A DNA stretch of 64,000 nucleotides, taken from NCBI GenBank assembly GCA_963924555.1, contig OZ004595.1, forward strand, positions 2,728,001 through 2,792,000, written 5' to 3'. Shown one piece after another: positions 24,957-37,235 of this stretch (the first letter of the stretch is position 1; each line of letters starts with the position of its first letter). Both the position numbers and the translations under genes were made by a program. This DNA comes from Crambe crambe. Its lineage: Eukaryota > Porifera > Demospongiae > Poecilosclerida > Crambeidae. The notes under the pieces are model-generated. The model ran no database searches, was not told the origin of the DNA, and saw nothing but the letters and a program-made list of their open reading frames with translations.

Positions 24957-25356
24957 TAATTTTTACTGCTTAATAAATTCACTTTATGTGATATAATATA
25001 TATTTTTTATGTGTAAACTTACCCAGCAAATGCCATGTCTCGGAATTAAAGTGATTCCACAATTTTTCAGGCTCTGGAGTTGTAGACCCTATTATGCAGA
25101 CCAGAAATGCCTATTAGTTTTAGCTACAACTGTCCTCTTCCCTATTGTTTGTGGTAAACCCTTACCAGAGGCTTCTGGTCAACCATAGGGTCTACAACAC
25201 CAGAGCCTGAAAAATTGTGGAATCACTTTAATTTCAAGACATGAGTAAGCACACATAAAAAATATATATAAAATATATTTTGTGTACTTATACACATACT
25301 TATACATACGCGATATTATATCAAAATAAAGCGAATTTATTAAGCAGTAAAAATTA
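24957..25356. mobile_element. 400-bp fold-back at the sacsin 3' end
   Basis: Arms of about 150 bp (TAATTTTTACTGCTTAATAA at the left, its complement at the right) with matching inner blocks such as GTGATTCCACAATTTTTCAG. The unpaired centre is at about 25100..25180. It starts 88 bp after the sacsin stop codon, so the transcript end lies in or before it. Confidence 0.85.
24972..24977 (+). promoter_or_regulatory. Possible polyadenylation signal of sacsin
   Basis: AATAAA 103 bp after the stop, inside the left arm of the fold-back. It is the first full hexamer after the gene. The base composition there is AT-rich, so chance is possible. Confidence 0.45.
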
Positions 25357-27673
25357 ATGGTACAGCGGGAGGAAAAAGGACAGGGGTCGACAATGTGGCC
25401 TATTCCACCTCTGAAACCGGAGCTCCACCTATTATATAGCTACTTGTGAAGGAAAAATTTGAAGCAAGTGATGATGAATGCATAATGTAAAAAGAAATAG
25501 AGAGAACATTGGCAGTGGTACGTATACACCCAAATGGTTACGTTCAGGATCCAAAAGCATTAAAGCACACACAGCACAATGGATTGTGATAGAAAACCCT
25601 ACCTCCATGCTCAACAAAGAAGTAACTGGGATTAGAAATTAAACCCAACACCCTAGAATCTCCACCTTTCAATCACCGTGAAGGGCACTATATGAATGCT
25701 TACTACAGTTGAAGCTCCAAGTGCTGAGTGTCCAGACACAATGGAATAGGCTATTTTCAAGAGAGTGGGGACTTGGACATATCAAAATCATGCTCTTGAT
25801 ATCCACAGATCAGCAGAGATGATGAGCTCCATGACATAGACAACATTAGCTAACAAGCATTTACCTGCATTGGAAATTGATTGAGGGGGTGAAGGCTGTA
25901 ATTAAGAAATTAGGTGACAAACTATAACAAAAATTAGGAATTTTATACCCAGATTTTTTCATTACCTCTAGAGAGATGAATGAACCAGGATGCAAAACAC
26001 AGTACACAAAATGGTACAGAAGCATCTAGGAGAAGACTTGGGAAAGAATGTGCTTCAAAGACTATCTTCCACCAAGTGGTGAATGTTCTTATGATGAACT
26101 TGAAGGTATACTAAAATAATCATTAGCTATATGACTATAATAGAGCCTCACAAGAGGAAGAAGATAATGAAGTTGACATGCTATCAAACATAGTCAACTC
26201 TAAGAATTCACACTGTAAAAATAAAAGTGTTTACTGCACACCATTTTATCCCAATACACACAGTGTTTTTGTTTTTGGTATGTGCAGTACACACAGTCAC
26301 TTTCGTTTTTACAGTGCACATCTTTCTTTATTGCCAATTAACACCTTGCTACATGGATGAAGTTCAAACCAATTCTGGAACCAGAGTTCCAACCCAATAT
26401 ATACAGCAATTTAGCTACCTGGGAAGGGAAAATTTGAAGCAATTAAATAGAGAGAATTAACATTCTCCTACATGTACGTAGTGTGGAAGAAAAAATCTCT
26501 CCTTTTAGTTATTGTCTATTGACTCTGAGCAACTTTTCTCTCTCTATACATTCAATGCACAGCATCAGGGCTAGCACCAACTAGCTATTTAAAGACTTAA
26601 TCTAAAGGTCACCTTCGTTTGAAGGCATTGAATTCAGCTAGCCTGCTGCTGCATGGCTTGCAGAAAACTGCAAGGAGAGAAGCATAAGTGACAGTTGAGG
26701 GTAAAATCAAAGTGTGTGATTTCTACCATCACACAAGTGGGATCAAAGATGATCACGGAAATTGGGGTGGGGGGAAGTGGTAGAAAGTGACAGTAGAGAG
26801 AGTATAGGCAGGGAGATTGGGGTGGGAGGAAGTGGTAGAAAGTCTATTAGTCTGATAATAGTGGTGGGAGGAAGTGATAGAAAGTCTGTTAGTCTGATAA
26901 TAGGGGTGGGAGGAAGTGGTAGAAAGTCTGATCTTAGTAGAGGAAGAGATGCTAAATGACAGAGCTAATCATACGCACTCATGAATTCAATTACGTACCA
27001 AAATTTTTTGTAATTTTGCAAACAGTTTTCTTGAAAGGGTGCAAAAAATAACAATAAAAATCACTCAGAATGCAATGCTAGCACTTGATAATCATCAAGA
27101 GCACCCATGTCATGGCCATGTGCAGGCATGGCAGCCTATTATTATGCTGCTATTCCAGTGAAACCCTATCATTATTATGCCAGCATATTAGCCCCATGCC
27201 TATTCACATTCAACCAATCATATAGCTAGTTATTAGTCTGGAATGCAATAATAATATGTAATTTCTATCATCACACGTCGATAGCTAGCTAGCTATCGAT
27301 TTGATTGCTGGATAGAAAATTAGCTAATGTTGAAGGGACATTTTTAAAACTCTCTTGAGCAATGGGATCTCTCTCTCTCAAGTGAGTTTTAGATGCACTG
27401 ATAGGAGCATTGCAAGCCTAGCACTTTGAAGAAACTGCTCATCAGCAAGAAAAAAAAGTTTAATTAAAGTGTCTTACATTAACTTTCATAGCTAGTTTAG
27501 CTATACGTACTTAGCTAGTACAAACTACAAAGTCATACTGATGCCATGACAACCTATTCATTAGTGAGGAATTCAAAACAGCTTAAATAAATTACAGCAT
27601 TCATATAAACTCAGTTCATTATTGCCCACAACACCCGTTATTTTAGGATCGGGGCCCTGCAGTGTACAGTGAA
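25357..27673. other. Intergenic, no gene seen
   Basis: No exon recognised on either strand. Two loosely similar stretches, 25420..25510 and 26360..26460, share GGAAAAATTTGAAGCAA-like text. A minisatellite lies at 26762..26940. Confidence 0.6.
26762..26940. repeat. Minisatellite, about 43-bp unit
   Basis: About four units with GGGAGGAAGTGGTAGAAAGT and TTAGTCTGATAATAG. The 65-codon frame across it is a by-product of a unit that happens to stay open. Confidence 0.85.
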
Positions 27674-28430
27674 ATGGCTGAAGCTCTCAAGAAACTTGAT
27701 GAACAGCTCAATTGTGCCATCTGTCTTGATACCAAACTTCTCCAGTGCTTCCATATCTTCTGTAGGCAGTGCCTTGTGAAATTAGTTGTGCGGGACAACT
27801 CTTACCCAGCCAATGGAGTGGCAGGCCTGCAGTCAGCTTTTCATATCAACCACCTCTTGGAAATCAGAGATTCAGTGAAGGAAGCAAAAACTCCAGCAAC
27901 AAGTCAGGAAGTGGTAAAAAGTGACAGGACACACCCCATTGCAAAGGTTACTCCTAACTGCTTTGAGCATGCTGACAAAGAACGAGAACTTTACTGTGAA
28001 ACTTGTGAAGACTTAATCTGTTTGAAATGTGCTATCAAAGGAGGCAAGCATCAAGACCACAATTATCAACCATTGAATGATGCTTTTGAAAAGTATAAAG
28101 GTGAGATGACGTCATCGCTGGAACCAATGGAGAAGAAGTTAGCCACCATAGGCACTAAGGCAGTTAGATAAAACTCATGAAGGCAGGAGGACTGAGTTGA
28201 TTGGTGAACTAGACCGAATCACTCAGAGAAAACTGAAAGGCCTGGCAATCCAGAGGGACCAGATGGAGACTACTCTGGTCCAGCTGAGAAGCTCTCTTGC
28301 ATTTATCGACGAGAGTATGAAGACAGGCATTCAGGAAGAGATGCTGCAGATAAAAGAAGTGCAGGATTTCAACCAGGTGTATTGAAGCCTGACACAGAAG
28401 CAGACATCATATATACAGCATCACTGTAGC
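27674..28430 (+). pseudogene. Broken TRIM gene (RING fragment, B-box, coiled coil)
   Basis: From ATG 27674 the frame gives the start of a RING finger (CAICLD, then CFHIFCRQCL). The spacer between them is shortened, and the distal zinc pair (CPxC type) is missing after LVVRD. A B-box 2 zinc finger is intact near 27957..28070 (CFEHADKERELYCETCEDLICLKCA, then KHQDHNY). The coiled coil then starts, a frameshift near 28145 creates a stop at 28169, and the coiled coil continues in another frame (IGELDRITQRKLKGLAIQRD) to a second stop at 28382. A third frame still reads PDTEADIIYTAS, which is typical of the linker after the coiled coil. TRIM proteins are ubiquitin ligases, many in innate immunity; this copy has lost the ligase finger and is probably dead. 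Confidence 0.85.
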
Positions 28431-28444
28431 ATGTTATCTCCAAT

Positions 28445-28815
28445 AAACTAATGTTGAAGACTTTGCCTCACTCTACCAGATTGATTTACCTGCTCCACTC
28501 TCATTACTGAGCTTCAATAGCTATTGGAAACGTAAATTCATCCACTGTGTACAGACAACCCGATAGATGCTCTAAATGAATGTGACAGTAGGCTTTTCCC
28601 CAATGTTTCCACCTTATTGAAAATACTAAGTACAATTCCTGTTACATCTTGGATCTTCTCTGCTCTACGCTGAGTAAAACCTTTCCTAAGAACAATGACA
28701 GAGGGCAGACTTAGTGGTCTCACTCTATTACACATTCATCGTAACATTTCAATAGATTTGGATGATGCAGTTAATCCCTTTGCAAGAAAACATCTAAGAA
28801 AACTTTATAATAGAA
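28445..28815 (+). pseudogene. hAT transposase C-terminal remnant (ZMYM1-like)
   Basis: In two frames broken by a stop near 28563 one reads EDFASLYQIDLPAPLSLL, SYWKRKF, then RLFPNVSTLLKILSTIPVTS, a degraded CERSFSALR site, and RLSGLTLLHIHRNISIDLDD. This is the pattern of the hAT dimerisation domain in ZMYM1-like transposase-derived proteins. Frameshifts and stops make it inactive. It abuts the TRIM remnant. Confidence 0.75.
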
Positions 28816-28978
28816 AATAAAAACAAAACATTATATATATATTATAATAATTTAAAAGCCTACAATTTTCAGTGTGGTGTTTCTGTAGCTATCTATTAAT
28901 GAAAAAATAAGCCTACAATTTTCTGGTGGGGTGTTTCTGTAGTTGAAAATTATAAGCCTGTGAGGAAGGACAAGCTTT

Positions 28979-29078
28979 GTTTTCTGGATCTGCCCCTGAG
29001 AGGTGGGCGTGGTTTCGTAAAAAATTTTCAGCGCGCAAGTTAGCCCCCCCCAACTTTTTTTCCTGGATCCGCCTCTGC
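28979..29078. mobile_element. hAT-like element end fragments
   Basis: Two adjacent ends, CTGGATCTGCCCCTG and CTGGATCCGCCTCTG, of the type seen at 5684..5995. No opposite end found nearby, so this is likely a nested or truncated copy. Confidence 0.45.
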
Positions 29079-29701
29079 AAGTGGCTGTATCAAGTTGAGT
29101 GCTATGTTTCGTAAAAGGTAGGAATATAACTAGTGCTCTTTAGATCTCTAGAATCCAATTCTACTGTGCCGCCAAAAAATCATGCCCAGTTAGCTCCTGA
29201 AATAAGTGTAAGTGGGAGTGATGTAATCCTGCCTAGTGATCCAGGCACTCCAATTGTCCCAGAAAACTTTTCCAAGCTTCTTTGTTTGATAACTGATTTA
29301 GTTTGAGCAATAAATACATTTTTTCTAAGGCCAAACCAATTGTGTGCCCAGAGTTAAAATAACTGCTGGCCCTTGGTGCAAATGGCCAACCACTTTCTAA
29401 AGTGTTGTCCTTCTGATGCACTCAAAAACAAGAGTGTACTTCATACCTATCGTAAACAGTAAACAGTAAAGATACCTTACTGTTTACAGAGAGCATTCAA
29501 AAGATATGCAGTAAACACTTTCACTTTCAGAGTGTAGCTAGCTTAGAGGTGGAAAATTAATTGTGTATGGGAATTTTACAGCAATGAAGTGAAAGCCATG
29601 TGCACATGGCCATCGACAATGCTTAATTTCTGATTGTTAAATTCTCATGTTTAAATCATCACATAGCTGTCTACAGTTGGAGCTATTGTTGACTGTTGGT
29701 G

Positions 29702-32700
29702 ATGGAAATGGCAGAGTCCAAGGAGTATTCCACTGTTGTCAAGTGTAGCAAGAAGCTGGAGATTGCTCTCAAGTCTGATAGAGATATAGCACAGTTTCTT
29801 CATGAGCAGGGACTCCTCACAACAGATGATTATGATATTGTCAGCAGTCCAACATCAAGACTCTCTCCTGCTGAGAAATCTAGCATACTGGTGGCTGCAA
29901 TCAGAAATAGAGTTGAACTCCATCTTCGCAATTACCATGTAGTGGTCAACTACATGCAGCAGAACAGCACAAGATACAGAGACATTATTGAGATTCTTGC
30001 TATGGAGTATCAGGGAAGTACAGATCCTCGAGCATCTCCCAAATTTTTCCCTCCAGCTGCTGTATTCACCCCTCAGGCACCACCGGGTATATGGAGAAAA
30101 CTAGATGTCGATTTTTAAGTTCATGTAATTGTTTCCCATAGTTACTACCCAACCTGAGCCTGATGCTGCTCCTTCACCAAATAAGTCCTTCAGGGGGATG
30201 ACCACTGTGACAGCCACACCCACCTCTTCTCCTATACCCAATTCCTCTCCTTCACCAAGATCTCCCTCTGAGGGAATAACCTCTATGGTGAGCACCTCAC
30301 CTCCCAGCAGCACCACAGTATCCAATAATAATACAGGTGAGCTCAATATGGATTACTACATTGTGTGACTGAGAGCCTTTACTATGCATTTTAACCAGTT
30401 GGGATAACATAATATGGTCACATGACTTGTGACCAATCAGATCCTCTGAGAAGTATGCTTTAGGACTAGCTATGACCTTCCAGCCTCAGTCCCTAGTGCT
30501 TACAGTAAGTGAGCACCTTAATATCTTCTTTTATAGACTTTAGCATTTCACTAGTTATATTGGGTTTCAAAAAGGAAAACTTCAGAAATTTACCTCATCA
30601 TTAAAGATCACTCTGATCTAGCTCCATATATTTTAATGCATGGTGCACTCAAATGATGATGCTACAGGGGCAGCGGAACCGGCCCGGCAGACCCAGCAGC
30701 TGCCGGACCAATATTGAAAAAACCAGTTACTAAAGCCTACAGTACTCTAAGTAATCTTAGACTATAGCTAGTCACAATCAAGGAATTTCATTGGTCCATT
30801 TGGTGAATTCTATTCACTTAGAATCACGCCTTATGGCACTTAGAATCACGCCTTATGGCACTTAGAATCACGCCTTATAACACTTAGAATTCACTTGCCC
30901 TAGGTAAACCCGGTAAAGATGGTCATTCCAATTGGTCCAATTCTAGCAACGCATCGTGGTGGCCACGGTTATTGTTTCTAGGTGCGCTCTGATTCATGTT
31001 TGTTGCATTTAAAAACCATGGTTATTGTTTTCAAGTGCGTGTTGAGGTAAGTTAAACAACTCCAGTGATTGGCTATAGTCTAAATAAGTTAGACACCTCG
31101 ACCAACGGGATCTACGGTCTGTTTAGAAACCTTCGGGCCCTTAGTAGCGCCCTCGCTGCGCTCGGGACGCTACAGCCCAGGGCTCTCAGATTTCTAAATA
31201 GACCGTAGATCCCTTGGTCTCATTGTCTAACTATTATTTAGAACACAGTTACCTTGTTTCTTTAGTAACCTACCAAGAGCCTATGGCACTTAGTAAACCT
31301 AAAGGCACTTAGTACCCTGTGGTGGGCAGCAATTAGAAATATTCTTATGAATCACATATGAATCCATAGTAACCAACCAACCCTGCCTGGTGGGCGTATG
31401 TTAGAAGACTTATCAAAAAATCAAAAAACCATTATGATGAAGCTAGTTTCTCGCCTCCTGACGCTAGTGAGTACCAACTAAAGCCTAGAAAAGAGTAACA
31501 AGGTACCGAAGGTAGCGTAGAAACCTTAGTTCATATTTTCAAGCATATAAGCTAGAAAGCCTACCTTAGTTCTGGTGATTTTCAGCTGCTGGATTTTCCG
31601 TGCATGAAGCTTTCATGGCTGACTAGCTAACTTTAGCGATTCATTTGAAGCCTTTCTACTTTAGTCTAAGTTCCAAAACTATGTTGCTATGTTCTGAATA
31701 AGTTAGGCAACTTGACCAACGGGATCTAAGTTATTTAGAGACCCTTGGGCCCTTAGTAGTGCCCTCGCTGCGCTCGGGTCACTACAGCCCAGGGCCCTCG
31801 GGTCTCTAAATAACTTAGATCCCTAGGTCTTGTTGTCTAACTATTATTGTAAACCTGGGCTAACAATGTCACTAACAGACTTGGTGTTTTACTGATATTG
31901 GTCAATAATCATTCTTTTGGTTCCCAAACACTCCTAGCTACTCAACACTTGAAATTTCTGGTCTCCAATAATCTTAGAATTTTAACATAAAACCTCCTCA
32001 GATTGCACCAGATTGTAATGGACCCCAAAATCCAAAAATTTCCTGAGGGGCATGTCCCCAGACCCCCCTAGATGGCGCGTTTTGCACGCTCGCTATGGTA
32101 CAAAAAATCTCTGCCCCCCACTTTTCAGTAGCTGTCTCCACCCCTGAAGTCGCAGCTTTCTACAATCTCTCGCGCTTCAGAGCGATCACTAATTAACGCA
32201 CACCAATTCGCTGCCATGCCCATAATGATCGAAATGGGTTTCTGGCAAGAGATTTAGCAGAGGAAAAAAAGGATAATGGATTCAGCTAGCTAGCTAACTA
32301 AAAATAAACTAGCTTGTAGTTGAGCAGGCAAAATCATGATTACTGTTCCTTAGGCCATAGCTACAGTGGAATAAATTACGAAGAATATACCATGGCACAG
32401 GCACAATTGTACCATTTGATGACTCTGTAAATATTTTTACAAGAATGAAGCAGAGAATTCAGACTTTAATGTAGAGTAGGAATGAATACCAAATGAGAAA
32501 TCATAGCATTGCAAAAAAATATTTGTTTTCAGGCTTCAAATAATATGGCTTGCAATAAATGGTTTTTTCCTGATCAATGAAAATTTGCTTACTCCACCTC
32601 TGTGCTATAATGCTCGTGCAGGCACATTAAAACATTTAGAGCTAGATAAGAGTGAACTTAATGTCCATGTGTGATCTTTTAGCCTGCACATTTTATCGTA

Positions 32701-33765
32701 TTAGGTGAATCTACTACAGCGGAAGAGAGATTTCCTTATCTGAAAAGTGAGGATCTATCAGATAAAGAAAGGGATCAGCTGAAGGGAAGACTCCTAGTGG
32801 ACAGTAAAGACATCCGAAGTAAATTCTCATCTCTACTCTTCCACACAGAAAGGTCCTTAACTAGTGAGAAAGTGTCGATGCAATCCTTGAAGGTACTTCT
32901 CTCGCCTTATAAAATATCCTATCACGAATCTGATGATGAAGTCAGCAAAATATTGCTGAAGGCTTTTCACTACTGCTCATTGTTTAATTTTCAAATTGTA
33001 AAAGATATCATCGATCATCTTGGGACTAATGATGACAAGGAGAGACTAGCCAAATACGAAGCAAGTTTCAAAGAATATTGCAAGCGCAGACTTTGTGAAG
33101 TACCTAATGAAGTACTGAACCCTGGTGGATCGGGAGAGGAAAAAGAACTCTGTGTTAAGACAGATAAAATTTTTGACGTTCCATTGGAAGATGTTTGCAT
33201 TATACAATCGGAGATATCAAAGATATTGGAGAGGCCCATATATTTGAAAAATATGAAGGAGGGATGCGTCGAACTCGTTTTTTATCTCATTCATGAGCTG
33301 GATGAAATTTTTCCTTTGAGTAAGAAACAAATGAATTTTCTGGAAAGTATTGGAGTGTTAAGAATGTACGATGAACACAATGAATACTTCTCTCTGTCAA
33401 AAGGTATGTAGGTATTCTGTACAGCATGTAGCTACTCACATTATAAAAAATTAAGCTACGGATATCAGGCTCAGCTGATACTGGTAGCTTATCATAAGTA
33501 AATTCTGTAACAAAAATGAAATTGTCCCATGACTGAAGTTTATATTGACAGTTCAGACACAAGTATGCATGAACAATTGACAGTCAAACGAATATTTCTC
33601 TCTCCATGCCCAGATCTTCCCTCCCCTACCCTCTTCCTGGAAGAACCGAAGGCTGCCCTTCAAGTGAAGGGTGGTGGTGGTGATGATTATGAGGTAAATA
33701 CGGGCACTTGTTCAACATCCAGCGGAAGCACATTAGCTTCAGCTGACATCTTTGATGAGTCTAAG
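29702..33765 (+). CDS. CARD-type adaptor module, copy 2
   Basis: Four exons with consistent phases: 29702..30086 (phase 1 end), 30142..30336, 32705..33403, 33539..33765 (phase 0 end). Exon 1 encodes about 95 residues with a death-fold pattern (ALKSDRDIAQFLHEQGLLTT, then ILVAAIRNRVELHLRNY), best read as CARD-like. Exon 2 is a Ser/Thr/Pro linker. Exon 3 is the same helical death-like exon as in copy 1 and exon 4 the acidic tail. Intron 1 is 55 bp. CARD-type modules are homotypic adaptors that recruit caspases, kinases or MAVS-like proteins, so a signalling role is inferred. The last exon has no stop before its GTAAGG donor, a donor conserved with copy 1. The next acceptor in phase 0 is at 39241, at the ZNFX1 gene. 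The sum of these exons plus 39242..44998 is 7263 nt, exactly 2421 codons. Confidence 0.75.
31088..31231. mobile_element. Hairpin MITE, GTTAGACA-ended family (duplicate of 897)
   Basis: Identical to 897..1040 except for a base in the right arm (CTCATTGTC instead of CTCGTTGTC). Carried here by the segmental duplication, not by an independent insertion. Confidence 0.8.
31702..31841. mobile_element. Hairpin MITE, GTTAGACA-ended family (duplicate of 1511)
   Basis: Matches 1511..1650 apart from one loop base (GGGTCACTAC instead of GGGTCGCTAC). Carried by the duplication. Confidence 0.8.
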
Positions 33766-34728
33766 GTAAGGAGCAAATGATAAGTGTGTGGATCTACCAG
33801 AAGAATCTTATGTTTAATCATTCTGCACATAATTATTCCTTAAGGACACTTGGTACTAAATTTTTGTGGGTATATTTTTATTCGGCAGGTATAGTATAAA
33901 GATATTTTGCTCATTAATTTTTGTTGCCATCAAGCATGATAGCATTATTCCCTAACTCATAAAATCAGAGAGTGCGGTAGCACTCTCTAAGTAGGGATGG
34001 CAGGTCAAAGTCCATAGGACAGTATAAACTAAAAACTCTTCTTTCTCTTCTACCCTTACTCTACAGGTTCTCAGAAGGCTACAGTGAATTATTATATCTA
34101 CAAAGAAGAGAGGAGAATGTTCAAAAGCCAAAAATTCATTCGCTAACATAAGAAAAAAACGAGTTCTAAAATTGACCTTTCGTTCTTTTTCTTTATAATA
34201 ATAATGTATAAGATCGACGTACCGACTTACTGGCTATAGTCATCAAAATTCTGCTTTGGCCATCTGTTAGAGCGGCACCTAGAGGCTGATCTTTTGCTAT
34301 TAGTTTTGACTAAGGCTCTACTTCACTATTCGATAGCACTCGGAACACTGCTAATCTTTCTACGCCATTTTGAAGGGGGCGGGGCATGTGGGAGGAGCCA
34401 CGTAAGCTTAAGTTTAGCTATAGCCAAGGTCTTCATTTATTATCTGATGATGTTCCAGTCACTCCTTGCTGAATTACAGTACAGATGCTCATCCTATAGT
34501 AGCATTATAGCCAGTACTTGGCTGTAGTGTAGTCAGCTCACTTCACCATGCCGTGTACATGTCATTTACATTGCTGTTGCTGTAAAGTTTTATATCAACA
34601 AAACTTAAATAGCTAAACAAATTCTTCAACCAGAGACACTGTATGTACCTACAAAAGAGGTTTATGTAGAGCTGGCTTTGTATAGTACTGTACTGTAGCC
34701 TCCCTCATTCAACTTCAAGCACTAAGAA

Positions 34729-34850
34729 AAAGGATAGAAACAAGTGAGCGTAAAAAATTTCTTCAAATAAAAAGGTTAAGTAGGGATAGCCTAAAATCTA
34801 GCTGGGCTATCTATAATGTGCTGCAGCCTCGTATGAAAAAAATCTTCGCG
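34729..34850. mobile_element. Single arm of a GTAGGGATA/G fold-back element
   Basis: Reads AAAAAGGATAGAAACAAGTG, then AAAATTTCTTCAAATAAAAA and GTAGGGATAG, like the left end of the element at 35231, but no matching right arm follows. Truncated copy. Confidence 0.6.
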
Positions 34851-35230
34851 ATATTACCTCATAAAAGGGGTGGGGCAATTAATAGCAGTTCTCCTCATAT
34901 AACACCTGCACAGGATGTGGCCATTTGATGGCATCCACTATTATGATCACTACACCAAATGCATAAACTTCCCATACTCCTCCCTCAAGCAAGACATACG
35001 TACCATCTCAATAATTATTTCAGTGATCACATATGTAACAATTAGCTAATGCTGTTCACTTTTTAAAATGTTCACTCCTTTCAGTACTCCATTACACTGC
35101 AGATGATCATCCTTCAAACTCTCCTCCCTGAACAGAATGAAATACTGTCTGATCATTAAATAAATTTAGTTCAATCAAGGAAGCCTTTAGTGTCTATCAA
35201 TTTTCATAATCACAAAGAAAAAGAATACAA

Positions 35231-35679
35231 ACAAGTGAATGCAAAAAATTTCTTCGAAATAAAAATGTGAAGTAGGGATGCTATTATAACTGCAGCTTCA
35301 TTATGAAAACCAAGTACTGCAGCATCGAAGCAGTATGGCCCAAAAATCTAGCTGGAATATGTATTATAACTGCATGCAAGAGAGTGAACTTAGTGAAGTG
35401 ACCCTTACCCATCATCAAGTACAAGATACTATTCCTACTTCACTCCCATGATCAAGGGCCAAGGGAGTGAAGTAGGAATAGTATCTTGTACTTGATGATG
35501 GGTAAGGGTCACTTCACTAAGTTCACTCTCTTGCATGCAGTTATAATACATATTCCAGCTAGATTTTTGGGCCATACTGCTTCGATGCTGCAGTACTTGG
35601 TTTTCATAATGAAGCTGCAGTTATAATAGCATCCCTACTTCACATTTTTATTTCGAAGAAATTTTTTGCATTCACTTGT
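35231..35679. mobile_element. 449-bp near-perfect fold-back element
   Basis: Arms of about 217 bp (35231..35447 and 35463..35679) around a 15-nt loop, with no mismatch seen in the stretches compared. Outer ends ACAAGTGAATGCAAAAAATT; then GTAGGGATG; centre CTATTCCTACTTCACTCCC. Transcribed, it would form a very long double-stranded RNA stem. Confidence 0.95.
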
Positions 35680-35821
35680 ATGAATAGGTATGACTTGTAC
35701 ATAGTTACCATAATTATGTTGACTGTATGGAAGCTGAGAAGAACAAGCTCTGCAGTGAAAGCTTTGCACTGAAAACTGTCTGCAGTAAAAAAAATCTCTG
35801 CATTGAATCTCTGCATTGAAA

Positions 35822-36126
35822 CATAACTCCCGACTGCTTCATCCTATATCTACGATCTTGGTACCATATTGAAGCTCTACACCTGATCTAAGGAATGGTA
35901 TTATTCAAATTGAAGTAATGCTCAAGTCCTAACTGTCAATTGCCGTTCGAGTGCCTTCGTGGATGCTTGACAGCCATAACTTCCGACTGCTTCATCCTAT
36001 ATTTACGATCTTGGTACCATCTTGAAGCTCTACACCTCAGGTAAGGAATGGTATCGTTCAAATTGATCAAATTGAAGTAAAGCTCAAGTTTTAACTGTCA
36101 ATTGCCGTTCGAGTGTCTTCGTGGAC
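35822..36126. repeat. Two-copy direct repeat, about 152-bp unit
   Basis: Both units carry CATAACT-CCGACTGCTTCAT, TACGATCTTGGTACCAT and GTCAATTGCCGTTCGAGTG. The second has a short extra ATTGATCAA. No open frame; no family recognised. Confidence 0.85.
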
Positions 36127-36351
36127 GACTCAAATTCTCAAACGCTTCGTAGACAGCAAAGTTAGTTTATACACTTCATAGACGCTATGTAGATGTTTCT
36201 TAGACAACATTAGAACGCTACAACGCTTCGTAGACACTGTTGAGAAAAAAAAACTGTCTTGCTGAGTTGCGGTGGGCGTGGTAAGGATATTTGGTAAAGG
36301 GTTGTTCTTGACATCTCTAGCCATGCCCCTTGAAAAAAGTGTGCAAACAAG

Positions 36352-36692
36352 TGAGAGTAAAAACATTTCTTCTAAATGAAAGAGTGATGTAGGCTTGAGT
36401 ACATGACTATAAAAAGTACGGAAACAAGTTGCTGGCTATGTACTGACCCTACATCGCTGCGTGGACTGCTCTGCTAACTATTATAAAATTGACATAAACC
36501 CTACATCGCTGCAAGGTGTAGCCAAAAAGGATAAGCAATGTAGGGTTTATGTCAATTTTATGACAGTTAGCAGAGCAGTCCACGCAGCGATGTAGGGTCA
36601 GTACATAGCCAGCATCTTGTTTCCGTACTTTTTATAGTCATGTACTCAAGCCTACATCACTCTTTCATTTAGAAGAAATGTTTTTACTCTCA
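36352..36692. mobile_element. 341-bp fold-back element, same family ends
   Basis: Arms of about 145 bp. Outer text TGAGAGTAAAAACATTTCTT matches the style of 35231 and 8382. The inner arms contain a nested repeat of CCCTACATCGCTGC. Non-coding. Confidence 0.9.
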
Positions 36693-37235
36693 TTTGCTAT
36701 TTAATTGGAGGCCAAGGTGTTGTGTGAAATATCCAAGTAGCTACTAGCCAATGGGGCTGAAGTTATGCTGTTATTATAATGAAAGGAATGCGGTTAATAA
36801 GTGCTAGCTATATAGATCAATGTATTGATGAACTCTGAATTACGTATTAGCACTCTTAAACATGGGGATGCTGGTTTAAGAATGATGTAATGTGAAAACT
36901 TCAAACTCATGGAGCTATATGTATGTGGAAACTTTTTAGGAATTGGCTTTGTGAATGCACTACAGTAGCTAACTAGCTAGCTAGCTACCTTTGCCAATGC
37001 TCCAGCCAGGGACACAGTAATGAAATCAGGGGGTGCAATAATTATGCTAGTTATCACCTGCAGATAATCTGTGACAATGCAAGCTATAGCAGCATAAGTA
37101 GCTATAAATGTCCCTAAAACAAATATTAGTAGTGTTGCTATTGTAGTTATCTGGTAGCTAGTGTGTTGGCTTGCTAAGCCTGAAGATTCACGTTTTAGTC
37201 CTGATTTGACCAATTTTTCATGATTTGTAGCTATT

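Larger units (their letters stand above)
30192..33403 (+). repeat. Segmental duplication, right copy (partner 1..3212)
   Basis: Same content as 1..3212, including the 22-bp tandem repeat (30815..30891) and two hairpin elements (31088..31231, 31702..31841). After 33403 the two loci diverge strongly, but short collinear blocks persist. Confidence 0.95.

Noticed and set aside
26762-26959. 65-codon frame with repeated Gly/Ser
   Set aside because: Minisatellite by-product with no conserved protein pattern.
29133-29306. About 57 open codons with Pro/Ser-rich text after a CTCTAG acceptor-like site
   Set aside because: Looks somewhat coding, but has no ATG, no matching donor and no recognisable family; may be an exon relic.
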